DNA of 27,500 bases from Armadillidium nasatum (taxonomy: Eukaryota > Arthropoda > Malacostraca > Isopoda > Armadillidiidae). The stretch lies in NCBI GenBank assembly GCA_009176605.1, contig SEYY01022542.1:1-27500 (forward strand), written 5' to 3'. Each line of letters starts with the position of its first letter. Within the stretch, counting starts at the first letter, position 1. Below are positions 16,601-27,500 of the stretch, piece by piece. Position numbers and translations under genes: made by a program. The notes below the pieces were generated by a model. The model did no database searches. It saw nothing but the letters and a program-made list of their open reading frames with translations, and was not told where the DNA came from.

Positions 16601-16613
16601 TTTGGAAAGAAAG
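15950..16613. repeat. minisatellite, five units of about 130 bp
   Basis: Units start at 15950, 16081, 16209, 16339 and 16471 with TATAGCAAGTTTAAGAATC. Each contains the palindrome ACAAACGTTTGT (changed to ACAAAAGTTTGT in unit 5) and an A-run followed by CTTTTGGAAAGAAAG. The A-runs are 19, 16, 18, 20 and 37 bases long and account for the small differences in unit length. Apart from the A-runs the units are almost identical. Frames that stay open across the array (16007-16213, 16063-16626) are repeat artefacts with no start or codon signature of a gene. Confidence 0.97.
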
Positions 16614-17681
<1,068 letters not shown>

Positions 17682-17729
17682 AGTAATAGAGTTACAATCA
17701 CTCGTTTAAATGTATTATTTATTGCAAAA

Positions 17730-18890
17730 CCCAAGGTTTACTAATGCACTTTTTTTAGATTACACTTTATTATCAACATGGAATTATTATTTTTAGCAAC
17801 AAGCTTTCGCTCTATATTTAGAGCCTCTTTCAGGTTGAAATGGATGACTGATTTGCTGAAGAGATTCTCATGACGTCTGGTTCATGGTTGGTTGTTTTAT
17901 TAGAGATTTGTAGAAGGTAGATCGGCACATTATGGCATTTTGCAGTTGGTCTATTTTATAATCTGTACTTTGATTGTAATTTGGAATGTTGTATATACAG
18001 AAAGATTCCGCTATTTTTCTTTTATTGTAATTGTTTATGTTTTTAATAATGCTACTGTTATTGAGGTTTTTGAGGTGGTTATTGTTTTGTCTGTGTTGAA
18101 TATGGGCGGAGTTCTGATTATCTGTATTTAAATCATGTTGGTGCTGGTGTTTTCTTCTTTTATAATCTATAGATTCGCCTATGTAGTTCAAGTTGCAACC
18201 GGAACAAGGAATCTTGTATATGCATGGGGGGTTGGGGTTAGGAGCTTTTGGTGGTTTGAGGACTTTTTTTAATATGATATTATTTGAGGGTACAAAAGTT
18301 ATGTTTTTTGGTATGAATGGTTTTGTGTGTTGTATGGTGATGTGTGGAATTGGTATAAAATTGGTAGCTTTGTTTTCGTATGTTATTACGGAATAAAATT
18401 TTGTTTTGGCTTTTTTTGTATGATTTATTGAATATATATAGGATATTTTAGTTTTATGAAGGTGTTTTTTAAATAATTAGTTTCAGTTTTTAAGAAGGCG
18501 GGGGAACAGACTTTTAATGCACGTACATAAAGAGCAGTGAGAATGGCAATTTTAGTATTTGTAGTGTGTGCTGAAAACCAGTGTATGTAATTGGATGAGG
18601 AAGTGGGTTTTCTATATATTGTATATGAAGGTTTTGTGGAGTGATCCCAAATGATGAGTGTATCTAGAAATAGCAGGGAGCTTTTTTGTTGGGGGGGGGG
18701 GTTTCCATGGTGAATTTTAAATTTGGATGAATACTATTTATGAAATTATGTATGGTTGAAGAGCTGTTTGAAATTGGGATAGCAGCAAATATGTCATTCA
18801 CATATCGTAACCAAGTGCTATTTATGAGAAGGTGATGGGGAAGAATAAAGTAATGAGTTCCATATATATGTTACTGAGCATGGGTGACAA
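17730..18890 (-). pseudogene. Penelope-like element: reverse transcriptase C-terminal part plus GIY-YIG endonuclease
   Basis: On the minus strand from 18890: SPMLSNIYMEL (the PLE block before the catalytic motif), then WLRYVNDIFAAIP, the YxDD motif with the first Asp changed to Asn, then HPNLKFTMET and LLFLDTLIIWDHS, typical of PLE RT. After several frameshifts comes VITYENKATNFIPIPHITIQ and the endonuclease: IYKIPCSGCNLNYIGES at about 18220-18165, with the CxxC and YIG, then RRKHQHQHDL and KRKIAESFC. The frame from 18191 to 17868 is open and ends TSMN..-like at the stop at 17868. Stops, frameshifts, a C11 run (18691-18701) and the lost Asp show it is inactive. The 3' UTR has a hairpin GCTCTA-AATA-TAGAGC followed by GAAAG (17803-17833). 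Confidence 0.82.
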
Positions 18891-22236
<3,346 letters not shown>

Positions 22237-22256
22237 TATATATATATATATATATA
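22237..22256. repeat. (TA)n, 20 bp
   Basis: Short tract between the hAT element and the start of LINE copy B. Confidence 0.95.

Positions 22257-27500
<5,244 letters not shown>

Noticed and set aside
15950..16613. CRISPR-like array
   Set aside because: Units are about 130 bp and contiguous, with no unique spacers, in a eukaryotic context.

Overview
The window looks like nuclear DNA from a repeat-rich animal genome, most likely an invertebrate and probably an arthropod (a crustacean would fit; this is inferred from the type of LINE and the extreme microsatellite load, not proven). It is AT-rich, has no bacterial gene layout, contains spliced transposase exons, and about 13% of it is pure (TA)n in some 27 separate tracts, plus one 555-bp (CT)n tract. 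I recognise no host gene, tRNA or rRNA. Every protein-like segment I can identify belongs to a decayed mobile element.

Layout. 1-3775: two tandem, same-strand (minus) units of one LTR retrotransposon, each with a gag region and about 1 kb of shared upstream sequence; the first gag (108-836) is intact with a CCHC knuckle, the second (about 2395-2710) is internally deleted. 3776-5402: (TA)n tracts separating a GCATCC-rich fragment, a second GC-richer fragment and a 0.64-kb element with ~95-bp terminal inverted repeats (TIRs). 5403-7226: mostly unassigned AT-rich DNA plus a small inverted pair of hammerhead-like/Penelope-type ends. 7227-11699: a possible hAT element, by its two opposed ends, carrying a LINE (copy A, 7461-10360) and a 539-bp TIR element with a perfect 8-bp target-site duplication. 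11728-14127: a hAT transposon with transposase exons, whose intron has received (TA)n and the 3' end of a second LINE. 14274-15316: inverted Penelope-like fragments and long (TA)n. 15563-17511: compound microsatellites and a five-copy ~130-bp minisatellite. 17700-19342: two Penelope-like elements (PLEs) in head-to-head inverted orientation. 19479-20300: LINE copy C. 20425-22236: a second hAT element with very GC-rich ends and a BED-finger exon. 22257-25492: LINE copy B, the longest copy, with its 5' region. 25493-27170: microsatellites, including (CT)n-(AT)n. 27171-27500: LINE copy D on the minus strand.

The unifying pattern is that (TA)n tracts sit at element boundaries. Three copies of one LINE family run directly into (TA)n at the same 3' position, in both orientations, which suggests that this LINE carries a (TA)n tail and seeds microsatellites. 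hAT elements, PLEs and the LTR element also abut (TA)n, consistent with later insertions into, or growth from, these tracts. All coding regions except the first gag show frameshifts, stops or lost catalytic residues, so the window reads as a nested transposon graveyard. No new host system was found; the best leads are the LINE with (TA)n tails, the inverted PLE pairs with hammerhead-like ends, the GGYCAGACT TIR family, and a near-perfect 138-bp palindrome inside LINE copy A.
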